DNA of 64,000 nucleotides from Streptomyces graminofaciens (lineage in GTDB: Bacteria; Actinomycetota; Actinomycetes; Streptomycetales; Streptomycetaceae). The translations under genes were made by a program, and so were the position numbers. The stretch covers positions 372,001-436,000 of the forward strand of contig NZ_AP018448.1 in assembly GCF_030294945.1 (NCBI RefSeq). The letters are read 5' to 3'. Of the stretch, positions 57,077 to 64,000 are shown piece after piece. The notes below the pieces were generated by a model. That model was not told the DNA's origin and made no database searches. It was given only the letters and a program-made list of their open reading frames with translations. The first letter of the stretch is position 1; every line of letters starts with the position of its first letter.

Positions 57077-57913
57077 TCATTTCCAGTGCCCATTGAGAAC
57101 GAGTGCGGCGCGGGCTATGTCGCCGATTCTGCTAGGGCTGAGGGTGACGTGCTTGAGGGCTCGCCAGCGTTCCTTCAGTTCCGCCGCGGTCCGCTCGCCG
57201 CGCGCCCTCATGTGTCTGATCAACGCGTTCATGGCGCGGGTTCCTCGGTCCAGGGCGGTCTCGGAGTGGCCTTTGGGGCGGCGTACGGGCACGCGAATGC
57301 CGATGCCGGCGCCGATGTAGCCCTTGTCGGCGAGCGTGGCAAGCCCGTCGGCGGCGGCCTTGTACAGCGCGGGCAGCACGTGGATACGAGCCGCGGTGAT
57401 GTCCGGGGTGGAACCCGGCTCGACATCGGAGACCCACAACGGGGTGCCGTCCGGCGTGGCCAGGAACTGAATGTTGCCGCCGAAGCTCTTGTGTTTCTGG
57501 GAGAACCATAGATCGTTGCCGTTTTCCCGGACCCCGGCCAGCCGGTCGCAGGCGATCAGCGTGCCGTCCAGCACCACGTGTGTCATCCCCTCGGCGCGGC
57601 AGAGGTCCAACACCTCGTGCAGATCAGGAGCTTGGGCGGCCAGCACGCCGATGCCCTCATGGAGGTAGCGGTAGCCGGTGGCCTGCGAGATCCCGGCGTC
57701 CCGGGCCAGGCAGTGCACGCAGCCGTGTTCTCGGAACCAGCGCAGCACCCGTACGGCCTGGCGGAACGGGTCCAGGGCGCGAGAGCCCTTCGGGGTGCCG
57801 ATCCCGCGCCGGTGGGCGGCCGGCAGCCGGGCGAGGAACTCCACGATGTGGCGTGGGACGCCGAGCGCGGCAGCATAGGTGACCGACGTGAAGCCTCTGG
57901 TTCGAGCGGACAT
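57077..57913 (-). CDS. IS5-like (DDE_Tnp_4) transposase, intact
   Basis: This 278-residue protein begins MSARTRGFTSVTYAAALGVP. It has a helix-turn-helix (HCLARDAGISQATGYRYLHE) and the catalytic aspartates in HVVLDGTLIACDRLAGVREN and LATLADKGYIGAGIGIRVPV. The glutamate lies in TAAELKERWRALKHVTLSPS. Its stop lies 18 bases from the unit's end and no frame break is seen, so it could be the enzyme that moved the unit. Confidence 0.9.
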   Translation of the reverse strand: MSARTRGFTSVTYAAALGVPRHIVEFLARLPAAHRRGIGTPKGSRALDPFRQAVRVLRWFREHGCVHCLARDAGISQATGYRYLHEGIGVLAAQAPDLHEVLDLCRAEGMTHVVLDGTLIACDRLAGVRENGNDLWFSQKHKSFGGNIQFLATPDGTPLWVSDVEPGSTPDITAARIHVLPALYKAAADGLATLADKGYIGAGIGIRVPVRRPKGHSETALDRGTRAMNALIRHMRARGERTAAELKERWRALKHVTLSPSRIGDIARAALVLNGHWK

Positions 57914-57975
57914 GATCTTGGCAGACCAGTCCTACCAGGGGCTTCACGCCTGCCCGGCCCCGTGGGCCACCCGGA

Positions 57976-57997
57976 GATCATTTTGCTGGGGAAGCCT
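57976..57997 (-). repeat. Internal copy of the element end
   Basis: On the minus strand aggcttccccagcaaaatga matches the outer ends (AGGTTTTCCCAG...) and lies 63 bases upstream of the transposase start. It is probably the original end of the simple insertion sequence (57059-57997, 939 bp). Confidence 0.6.
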
Positions 57998-58020
57998 CAG
58001 TGGGTAAGAGCCGCGCTGGC

Positions 58021-58479
58021 TCAGCCCCAGGTCTTGCCGGCCGGTTCCTTGATGGTGCGGTTGATCCGGTTGAAGAAGTTGGTCAGCGCGATCTCCAGGT
58101 TGATCGCGCCGATCTGCTCCTCGGTGAAGTGGGCGGTGACCTCTTCCCAGATCTCGTCGGTGACGCCCGGCGCACCGTCCTGCAACCGGGTGGCGGCCTC
58201 GGCCAGCGCCAGTGCCGCGCGTTCCGCGTCGGTGTAGAACGGCGCCTCGCGCCACGCTGCGACGTTGTGCAGCCGCTCGTCGGTGTCACCGGCCTTCTTC
58301 CCGCCGGCCACACTGGCGTAGACGCACGCCGAGCAGCTGTTGATCTGGCTGGCGCGCAAGTGGACCAGCGCGAGCAGCTTCGGGTCGACGCCCCCGGCGG
58401 CGATCGCCTTGTGGAGGTGCTGCACCGCGGTCCACACATCGGGGTTGTTCGTGTTCTTGTTCTTGAGCCGGTTTTCCAT
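58021..58479 (-). CDS. Carboxymuconolactone decarboxylase/AhpD-like protein, ECF41 partner
   Basis: This 152-residue protein has the CMD fold with the redox pair C49 and C52 (QINSCSACVYASVAGGKKAG) and a C-terminal helix (INLEIALTNFFNRINRTI). Such COE proteins (carboxymuconolactone decarboxylase, oxidoreductase or epimerase) are the typical targets of ECF41 sigma factors and may detoxify peroxides. It diverges from the sigma gene with 86 bases between starts. An ECF41-type promoter is visible. Confidence 0.9.
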   Translation of the reverse strand: MENRLKNKNTNNPDVWTAVQHLHKAIAAGGVDPKLLALVHLRASQINSCSACVYASVAGGKKAGDTDERLHNVAAWREAPFYTDAERAALALAEAATRLQDGAPGVTDEIWEEVTAHFTEEQIGAINLEIALTNFFNRINRTIKEPAGKTWG

Positions 58480-58536
58480 GTGGGAGTGCTCTCCTTCATC
58501 GGGTTACGTTGCGGCGCCTGTGCGCGTCATCCCTAT

Positions 58537-58563
58537 GACGAAGCAGCTTCCACGGAGGTAACA
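58537..58563 (-). promoter_or_regulatory. ECF41-type promoter of the CMD gene
   Basis: On the minus strand TGTTACC (58563-58557), 16 bases, then CGTC (58540-58537) resemble the TGTCACA/CGTC motif described for ECF41 promoters. It sits about 60 bases before the CMD start. The sigma gene's ribosome site overlaps the -35 element on the other strand. Confidence 0.6.
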
Positions 58564-58565
58564 AC

Positions 58566-59441
58566 ATGGCCAGCGCCCATCCCGCGGACCCGATCGTCGA
58601 TGCATTCGAGTCCCACCGTGACCGGCTCCGCGCCGTCGCCTACCGCATGCTCGGATCACATGCCGATGCGGAAGACGTGGTCCAAGAGGCGTGGTTGCGT
58701 CTCTCCCGCCAGGACACCGACACCATCGACAACCTCGGCGGCTGGCTGACCACCGTGGTCGGCCGCCTCAGCCTCGATGTCCTGCGGTCGGGCCGGACGC
58801 GCCCCGAAGTCTCCTTCGACGACCAGCTACCCGAATTCACCGTGACGCTCGACGACGCTCCCGCTCCGGAAGACCTCGCGGCAATCGGGGACTCCGTCGG
58901 CCTCGCGCTCCTCACGGTCCTCGACTCGCTGCGCCCTGACGAACGACTGGCGTTCGTGCTGCACGACGTGTTCGCCGTGCCCTTCGCGGAGATCGGCACC
59001 ATTCTCGGAAAATCCGCCGACGCGACCAAAATGCTCGCCAGCCGCGCCCGCAGGAAGGTACAGGCCGGCCGGCAGCCGGCAAGCGCCGGACGACAACAAC
59101 GCGAGGTGGTCCAAGCCTTCCTGGCCGCAGCCCGCGACGGCCGGTTCGAGCAGCTGCTGCAGGTTCTCCACCCCGAAGTGAAGTTCACCGTCCACACCCC
59201 GAACGGCACGTTCGTCACGCTCGGGGCCACCGAAGTCGCCACCCGCGCGCGAGTGGCCGGCAGTGCGGCACGAGGACATGCCGCGACCGTCAACGGCCGC
59301 CCGGGCGTCATCTCCTGGAGCGAGGACGGCACCCCGCTTTCCCTCCTTGCCTTCACTGTCGCCGACGGCCACATCACCGAGATCACCGCCGTGGTCGACC
59401 CGGCCAAACTCGCGCTCATGGGCCTGCCGAACCCGGTGTGA
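58566..59441 (+). CDS. ECF41-type sigma factor with SnoaL-like C-terminal domain
   Basis: This 291-residue protein has sigma region 2 (AYRMLGSHADAEDVVQEAWL), region 4 (LLTVLDSLRPDERLAFVLHD, PFAEIGTILGKSADATKMLA), and from about residue 175 a SnoaL-like domain. The domain ends VVDPAKLALMG, the counterpart of the NPDKL motif known in ECF41. That domain controls activity without an anti-sigma factor. ggaggtaac precedes the ATG. The gene is complete and lies inside the transposable unit. Confidence 0.92.
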   Translation: MASAHPADPIVDAFESHRDRLRAVAYRMLGSHADAEDVVQEAWLRLSRQDTDTIDNLGGWLTTVVGRLSLDVLRSGRTRPEVSFDDQLPEFTVTLDDAPAPEDLAAIGDSVGLALLTVLDSLRPDERLAFVLHDVFAVPFAEIGTILGKSADATKMLASRARRKVQAGRQPASAGRQQREVVQAFLAAARDGRFEQLLQVLHPEVKFTVHTPNGTFVTLGATEVATRARVAGSAARGHAATVNGRPGVISWSEDGTPLSLLAFTVADGHITEITAVVDPAKLALMGLPNPV

Positions 59442-60532
59442 CTCCCTTCCGGCGAAGGCCGCGCATGCTCGAAGTGGTCCACGCCGGATCCCGCAGAGAC
59501 GTTAGCCTCTGAGAAAACCTCACTGACCGGTGAACATCTCCTCCGGGGCGGCGGCGCGGGAGAAGCGCAAGATCGTGTTGAGGGTCATGCCGAGCTGCCG
59601 GGACACAGACCGCTTGCTGTGTCCGGCGGCGAGGAGAGCGTGGATGGTGGCGTGCTTGGTGCGGGCGCGTTCGGCGAACCGGTGTCCTGTCGGCCAGGGC
59701 GACGACGCGGCCGGTTCTGCCTCCTCCTGCGGTTCTTCGGGCTGAGCCGGCATGGGGCGCAGGGATCCGCGGTGCCGGTAGACGCATTTCTCAGCGGCTT
59801 CGCCCAGGTTGTGCCAGAGATGCCATCGGTCGGCGACCTGGAGAGCCTGCGGGGCACCTCGGGTGGCTCCTTCGGCGAAGAAGGGTGCCCGGTCACGGCA
59901 GATGATTTCGATGCCGGGTCGCTCGGCGAGCCAAGCCGCGAGCGTGTCTGCCTCCCGGTCGGGAAGAAGGTCGACCGGACGACGTGTTTCGACGTCGACG
60001 AGCACAGTTCCGTAGATACGGCCCTTGCGCTGAGCGTATTCGTCCACGCCGACCACTCGGGGCGTGGAGGTGACAGGGTCCGGAAGCGAGGCGATCAGCC
60101 TCAACAATGTGTTCCTGCTGACCGGGACCTTGAAAGCATCCGTCTTGTGGGCGCCTGCCCGGCCCGCTAGCGCGAGGCCGACCGACACCAGCGTCGATCG
60201 CAGCCGCTCGGTCTGCCGTCCGAACCGGCGCGTGAGCCCGGGGACTTGCTTAGCGAACGTTTTCCGAAGGCAGGAGTCCACCACTCAGACGAACCGTCGC
60301 ACTCGTAACTCCACAACGACCAGCTGGCCCGCTGTCGGCAGATCACGAGGAAACCGAAGGTAGGAGCCATGTATTCGCCCCGACCAGTGTCCGCACCCCG
60401 GGCAGGCCGCCCGTTCTTCGGTCGTACGAGCCTCGACTGGACGACCGTTTCAGTCACCCGGACCGACTCCACCAACACGCCCTCGACCGAGGAGAACAGC
60501 AACTCATCCAGCTGCGGCAGCACATCGTTCAC

Positions 60533-60894
60533 GTCGAAGTACTGTCGACCACACCACCATCCAGCCGGGCGATTTTCGGGCGATCTGAACCGCCATCACA
60601 CGAAGATCAACAGTCACCCTGTGTGCTCGTCCACACGAAAGTGGACCAGAGCCCATTTTCGCGCACAAAACCACACCCTCCCACCCCAGACGCGGCAGTT
60701 ACTCAAAGGGCTTCATCGAAAGAACGGGCCAAACTGGACACCATCATCACCCCCGATGCATCAAGGTCCCGTCTTGCGGGGTGCTGTCCACGCCATCCCG
60801 TACTCAGACCGACACACCGGGCTCCGGCACACGATCGAGGGGAAAATGCCGAATAGGTGTTGCCATACCACTGGTGGTTACGAACTCGTGGAGT
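60533..60894. other. No recognisable gene
   Basis: This 360-base stretch beyond the ISL3 start is less GC-rich in places and shows only short frames. The run RHTIEGKMPNRCCHTTGGYE near 60840 may be a trace of an IS5 transposase. Nothing else can be supported. Confidence 0.35.
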
Positions 60895-61437
60895 TCAGCG
60901 GCTGTCAGCACGGCACGGCTGGATGAAGAGTGCGCCCATGGGCTTGGTGTCGTGAGGACGCATGGCCTCCGGCCAGCCCAGCCCGCCGTCCGCCAGGTGT
61001 CCCATGCGCCCGAAGCTGCTCCAGCCAAGGTCTACGAAACAGCGCTCGGGTTGGCCGGCGCCGAACAGCCGCTCCCCGTGCGGCACCACACCGCCCAGGT
61101 CGACAGACTCACGTTGGCTCCACAAAAGGAACAGGCCGCATCCCTCATCGCGCAGAGTGTCACGCCTGCGGAACTGGAAGGAGATACCGCGAGTTCGGCC
61201 ACGCGGCGCCTGACGCATTCCCCCATACGGATCACGCCCCGTTGGTCGACGCGCGCAGCGACTCCCCGAGCCACCGCTTGTCCGTAGCGTGCTCAACCAC
61301 GACACCGACGTCGCTCGGCTCCAGCGCCCCCACACGTACAACCCGAAGACGTGCACCTCATCCACCAGGCCCAACGGCCAACCGCCCTGCTCCAGGCGCG
61401 TGATCACGCCCTGAAACAGCCGAGTCGCCCGCTCCAC
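60895..61437 (-). pseudogene. Nucleotidyltransferase-like gene, decayed
   Basis: The frame starts MERATRLFQGVITRLEQGGW and reaches EVHVFGLYVWG, where active enzymes have GSYARG. The following ALEPSDVGVVVEH is read only in the next frame, and the catalytic second aspartate is changed. Later parts (MRQAPRGRTRGISFQFRRRD) return to the first frame. It starts within five bases of the stop of the gene at 61441, so the two formed a pair. Confidence 0.55.
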
Positions 61438-61440
61438 GCT

Positions 61441-61890
61441 TCACTCCGGCACGCCTTCAGTTGAAGCGAAGGCGGCACGGAACTCCTGCGTCGTCACATA
61501 CACAGAACCCGGCACCGCCCTGCGCCGACCGTCCCGGAGCGTCTGAGACACCACCTCGGCAGAAGCCCTCATCCGCCCCATCTGGTAGTCCTCGACCGCC
61601 GACGCAAACTCATCCGGGACCTCCCGCTGGTCCACCACCCCCGCGACAGCAACCTGCGGATAGGAGCCACCGAACGTCTGGGGCCGCGTCCAGCCCAACG
61701 AGCGTGCGGCCCTACGCATCGCCGAACGGATCAAATCAATGCCACCCAGCGCCTCGGCCTCATCCACAGCCAACCGCAGCTCGTACGACCCGCCGAAGCC
61801 ACCCCCGCCAGGGGGACACGACCGGCGCAGCAACGGCACAAGAACAGCAACAAGACGCTCATGACGCGGATCACCCGCAAACGAAGGCAC
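61441..61890 (-). CDS. Hypothetical protein, 149 aa
   Basis: The intact frame MPSFAGDPRHERLVAVLVPL, SYELRLAVDEAEALGGIDLI, FGGSYPQVAVAGVVDQREVP and VYVTTQEFRAAFASTEGVPE is well balanced and not a shadow. No domain is recognised. It is transcribed into the nucleotidyltransferase-like remnant, which suggests a two-gene unit. Confidence 0.55.
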   Translation of the reverse strand: MPSFAGDPRHERLVAVLVPLLRRSCPPGGGGFGGSYELRLAVDEAEALGGIDLIRSAMRRAARSLGWTRPQTFGGSYPQVAVAGVVDQREVPDEFASAVEDYQMGRMRASAEVVSQTLRDGRRRAVPGSVYVTTQEFRAAFASTEGVPE

Positions 61891-62102
61891 ACGCCGAGCG
61901 TAGCCAGACCCCTACTACCTCGGCCCCGGAATCCGCCAATCTCCACCCATACAAGCGCCATCCATCCCACCCGGGAAACGACAGCAGCCTTCACCGAACT
62001 GACGACACCACAAACACCAACCACCCAGCACAACCCACCCCTAGCGGTGAACCAGATGACGCCCACACAGTGAAAAACCACGACACCCATGGGCCGATGG
62101 TC
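61891..62102. other. Non-coding, less GC-rich stretch
   Basis: No coding signal is evident. The run of cacc/aacc-rich sequence is unusual for the window and probably holds the promoter of the gene at 61890. Confidence 0.3.
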
Positions 62103-62461
62103 TCAGGCAGCGATCACGCTCGGGCGGGAGGCCGCAAGATCCGCCGCACAACACCGCGCCTCGTCCACAGCCCCGGTGTTGTGCATCGGCTCGCCTAGGC
62201 CTGGCCGCCCCGCATATGCCATGCGGATGAGGTAGACGTCGACGCGGTCGCGTAGCTCGAACGCCTCGCGCATGGCGGCCTAGCGGGCCTTGTATGCGAC
62301 GCGCAGCTGGAGGAAGACCTTGGTACCAGGCGGGGGCTCCCGGGGCCGGTCGGTGCGCAGGTGATGTGGTCGAGGTCGATGACCATGTCACGCGCTGTGG
62401 TGTGCGTGTCGATCCAGGTGGACTTGCCTGCGGCGGGTGGGCCGGTGCCGACGTGCAGCAC
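62103..62461 (-). pseudogene. P-loop ATPase/kinase-like gene, frameshifted with a stop
   Basis: The start MLHVGTGPPAAGKSTWIDTH carries a Walker A motif (GPPAAGKST), followed by DMVIDLDHI. After a frame change, LRTDRPREPPPGTKVFLQLR and VAYKAR lead to an in-frame TAG, and the same frame continues AAMREAFELRDRVDVYLIRM. AAA-type kinases of this size occur in actinophages. It is inactive. Confidence 0.55.
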
Positions 62462-62489
62462 GCTGTGTCACCACCTGTGGTAGCTCGTG

Positions 62490-62738
62490 CTAGGGGGCGG
62501 GGGTCCGGTTTCCACGAGAGCAGTTGCACCGTCGGTGTGCGGGCCGGGTGTTGGTGAGGCCGAGGAGGCCGCCGCCGCGCGAGAGCGGCACGAGGTGATC
62601 GAGGGTGAAGGACAGCGGGTGTCGGGCGTCGAGTTCGTACCCGATGTTGTGACCCCAGATCCAGCACGGCAGCCGCTGGGCGCGGAGCCGCTCGACGCGC
62701 CGGCGGTAGGGGCGCCCGTTGCGCGGGTTGCCGGCCAT
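62490..62738 (-). CDS. HNH endonuclease
   Basis: This 82-residue protein reads MAGNPRNGRPYRRRVERLRA, PCWIWGHNIGYELD and then the HNH core SFTLDHLVPLSRGGG...NTRPAHRRCNCSRGN. Small HNH proteins like this lie beside terminase genes in actinophages. The upstream cysteine of the usual CxxC is present once (PCWIWG), so the zinc site may be altered. The frame is complete. Confidence 0.75.
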   Translation of the reverse strand: MAGNPRNGRPYRRRVERLRAQRLPCWIWGHNIGYELDARHPLSFTLDHLVPLSRGGGLLGLTNTRPAHRRCNCSRGNRTPAP

Positions 62739-62759
62739 GGGCGCCCTCCTCCGTAGGGG

Positions 62760-63065
62760 TCAGGGTGTGGAGGCCTCCAGATCTTCGAGAGTGTCGTCAA
62801 TCTCCTGCTCGACGTCGTCGAGGGACTTCTCCACTTCCTTGTTCGCCTGGTCGCTGACTATGTCCGCGGCGTACTTCCGCACCGTCTTGTCGTCGATGCC
62901 GTCGCACTCGTCCGGTCGGCTGCCTTCCTTGCCGTCGGCGGCGTCCTTGAACTGCTTCTCCATGGCGGCCTTGCAGGCGGCAGGGTCGGCCTTGTCACTG
63001 CTGCAGGCGGCCGTGGTGGCTACGAGGGCGAGCAGGGCGGCTGTGATGGCTGTACGGGTGCGCAT
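62760..63065 (-). CDS. Small lipoprotein
   Basis: From MRTRTAITAALLALVATTAA the 101-residue protein has a lipobox ending TAAC (Cys21). The acidic helical mature part (EVEKSLDDVEQEIDDTLEDL) has two further cysteines. A GGGGGGAACC region precedes the start. It would be anchored outside the membrane; its function is unknown. Confidence 0.75.
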   Translation of the reverse strand: MRTRTAITAALLALVATTAACSSDKADPAACKAAMEKQFKDAADGKEGSRPDECDGIDDKTVRKYAADIVSDQANKEVEKSLDDVEQEIDDTLEDLEASTP

Positions 63066-63154
63066 GGTTCCCCCCAAGAATGATCGATACTGACGGGGCA
63101 TCATGCACGGGACGTGTGCCGCGTGGCGATGATGTTGCTGTTCTGTGACGCGAA

Positions 63155-63300
63155 GTGAGTACATCCGCAGCTCGGGCGATGCCCCAGACCCGGGACGCGC
63201 TGAACGAGGCCACGGTCGAACTCTTCCTGATCGGGAATACGAGCGTGGTAGATGTCGACGCCGAGGTCAGTGCCGCCTTAGCTTGTCTTTTAACCTCTGT
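63155..63300 (+). pseudogene. Possible TetR N-terminal trace
   Basis: The frame MPQTRDALNEATVELFLIGN has the look of the first TetR helix (RxxLxxAAxELFxxxG) but then dissolves. Too short to be sure. Confidence 0.2.
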
Positions 63301-63343
63301 GCGCTTGTGTCTGCGGGTGCCTCGTCATAGGCCGCGGTTCTGA

Positions 63344-63781
63344 TCACGCGGAAGGGGAGAGCTGTTCGCGCACCCATTCGGGATCGGGGTTGGTGTGTGG
63401 CTGGCCCATCACGACGACGGTCGGCACGGTCTCGTTGCCGTCATTGGCTGCTCTCACCGCTGCGGCTCCTGTCGGGTCGCGCCAGATGTTGACCCAGTGC
63501 AACTGGCGGGCGTTGCGGCCCAGCCGGATGCGCAGTCGTATGCAGTACTTGCAGCCCGGCCGCCAGAAGACGACCGGTCGGCCGTCGACCGCGCTGCGGC
63601 GTTGTGCCTCCTGCGCACCGATCGACCTCGGGAAGATCAGGGGTGAGTTCACGCCGGCGAGCGCCAGGAACGCCAGCAGGAGTGCTGCGGCTGCGCCGGG
63701 GCTCCCCTTGAAGATCTGCCCAGCAGCGACGACTGAGCCGCTGAGTACCAGCAGCATCGGCAAGGTCCAAGCGCGCATCAT
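63344..63781 (-). CDS. Membrane-anchored glutaredoxin-like protein
   Basis: This 145-residue protein has two hydrophobic helices (about 7-22 and 29-48) followed by a glutaredoxin domain with the redox site C77-KY-C80 (VFWRPGCKYCIRL) and a cis-proline region ETVPTVVVMGQP. Such proteins in actinobacteria are mycoredoxin-like and reduce mixed disulfides near the membrane. It appears intact and monocistronic. Confidence 0.85.
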   Translation of the reverse strand: MMRAWTLPMLLVLSGSVVAAGQIFKGSPGAAAALLLAFLALAGVNSPLIFPRSIGAQEAQRRSAVDGRPVVFWRPGCKYCIRLRIRLGRNARQLHWVNIWRDPTGAAAVRAANDGNETVPTVVVMGQPHTNPDPEWVREQLSPSA

Positions 63782-63916
63782 GGTGATGCAGGCTACCGAT
63801 GAGTCGAAATGCTCCTCGAACTAGGCCGCGCACCTGGGCATTCGCCGGACAGGCGGACGGCCCCCGCATGAGCATGCGTTCCGTCACAGAACCGCACTCA
63901 TACGAAGGCCGCAGGG

Positions 63917-64000
63917 GTGAGTCTGCTGCACCACGATGCCCGGCACGAGGCATTCGACTTCACGTCCCACTTTCGGGAGGACTTCTACGGATGCCTGACC
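63917..64000 (+). CDS. Transposase, 5' end only (continues beyond window)
   Basis: From a GTG at 63917 with gcagggg upstream, the frame reads VSLLHHDARHEAFDFTSHFR then EDFYGCLT to the window edge. The FRxDFYxCLT start is typical of a Streptomyces transposase family (relatives continue ARADALFELTDA). The rest lies outside. Confidence 0.55.
   Translation, partial: MSLLHHDARHEAFDFTSHFREDFYGCLT

Larger units (their letters stand above)
57059..59520 (-). mobile_element. 2462-bp transposable unit carrying an ECF41 sigma factor module
   Basis: The unit is bounded by inverted ends AGGTTTTCcCAG (57059 rightward) and AGGTTTTCtCAG (59520 leftward). Direct repeats CACTG flank it at 57054-57058 and 59521-59525. 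The host ISL3 frame is exactly restored by excision. Inside are an intact IS5-like transposase, a third related end at 57976-57997, a carboxymuconolactone decarboxylase gene and an ECF41 sigma factor gene. This organisation suggests that an insertion sequence captured the neighbouring regulatory module by using a more distant end. Confidence 0.8.
56468..60532 (-). pseudogene. ISL3-family transposase split by a 2462-bp mobile unit
   Basis: The N-terminal part (60532-59521) starts MNDVLPQLDELLFSSVEGVL. It has a one-base loss near 60440, CPGCGHWSGRIHGSYLRFPR, a TGA in RVRRFV*VVDSC near 60288, then the DDE region RVVGVDEYAQRKGRIYGTVL to EEMFTGQ. The C-terminal part (57053-56468) resumes with WQSRVTRLDDYKPYLDQRW and ends with LPWNSGVVEGHVNRIKMLKR. 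Removing 57059-59520 and one CACTG copy rejoins FTGQ to WQSR in frame. Confidence 0.9.

Noticed and set aside
57054..58002. The 939-bp core alone as the unit that entered the ISL3 gene
   Set aside because: Its outer flanks are CACTG and CAGTG, which are inverted rather than direct, and excising it does not rejoin the ISL3 frame. The larger unit satisfies both tests.

Overview
The window looks like a genomic island or chromosome-arm region of a Streptomyces or close relative. The base composition is uniformly high in GC, GTG and TTG starts are common, and the gene families are typical of that genus: a SapA-like spore-associated protein, a PucR regulator beside a desaturase, ECF41- and ECF42-type sigma factors, SMI1/KNR4 and DUF4259 proteins, and many actinobacterial insertion sequences. 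Nothing here is essential housekeeping. The mix of intact accessory genes with dense transposase debris, broken genes and local tandem duplications suggests a plastic subtelomeric arm or a large linear plasmid. I cannot tell which from the sequence alone.

Layout. 1-5000: a LysR regulator facing a SnoaL/NmrA/DoxX set, an IS982 scrap, and a frameshifted WYL regulator facing a glyoxalase-like gene. 5000-8660: a nest in which an IS5-type element with 21-bp inverted repeats sits at the end of an IS481 transposase and is itself split by an IS110 element. 8660-14630: decayed WD40 and NADAR genes, an ISL3 remnant, a PIG-L deacetylase and a truncated repeat protein. 14631-18300: an IS605-type element with an intact TnpB and a ribbon-helix-helix gene, and a group II intron lying between tnpB and the element's right end. 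18300-26020: DNA-ligase stubs, a thioredoxin-like protein, a PucR/ferredoxin-reductase/desaturase set, SMI1, and a DUF2975-XRE pair. 26000-27750: transposase scrap. 27750-32000: an aldo-keto reductase and an arsenic resistance cluster (arsM, arsR, aquaporin, arsC). 32000-36100: a WD40 gene broken by a 31-bp duplication, a coiled-coil gene, and a Ku gene cut by an insertion sequence. 36200-40100: an amino-acid oxidase, its GntR-type neighbour, and a DUF5685 protein. 40200-46600: fragments, SapA, VOC, a GDSL hydrolase with a stop codon, and a YCII protein. 46600-49640: barstar, an ECF42 sigma factor with its DGPF partner, and a secreted protein. 49650-56400: an IS21 wreck, a LacI regulator, an IS5 wreck, an APH-type kinase and DUF4259. 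56468-60532: an ISL3 transposase gene split by a 2462-bp unit that carries an intact IS5-like transposase and an ECF41 sigma factor with its carboxymuconolactone-decarboxylase partner. 60895-64000: small decaying genes, a P-loop/HNH pair, a lipoprotein, a membrane glutaredoxin and the start of another transposase.

The strongest candidates for new biology are: (1) the 2462-bp unit, which has inverted ends and a 5-bp target duplication and seems to have moved a complete sigma factor-target gene regulatory module; (2) the group II intron placed where the TnpB guide RNA is expected; and (3) a sequence in the IS110 left end that repeats the target flank, as a bridge-RNA guide would. The number of single-base frameshifts and in-frame stops is high. 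Some may be sequencing errors, but the deletions, nested insertions and duplications cannot be explained that way.
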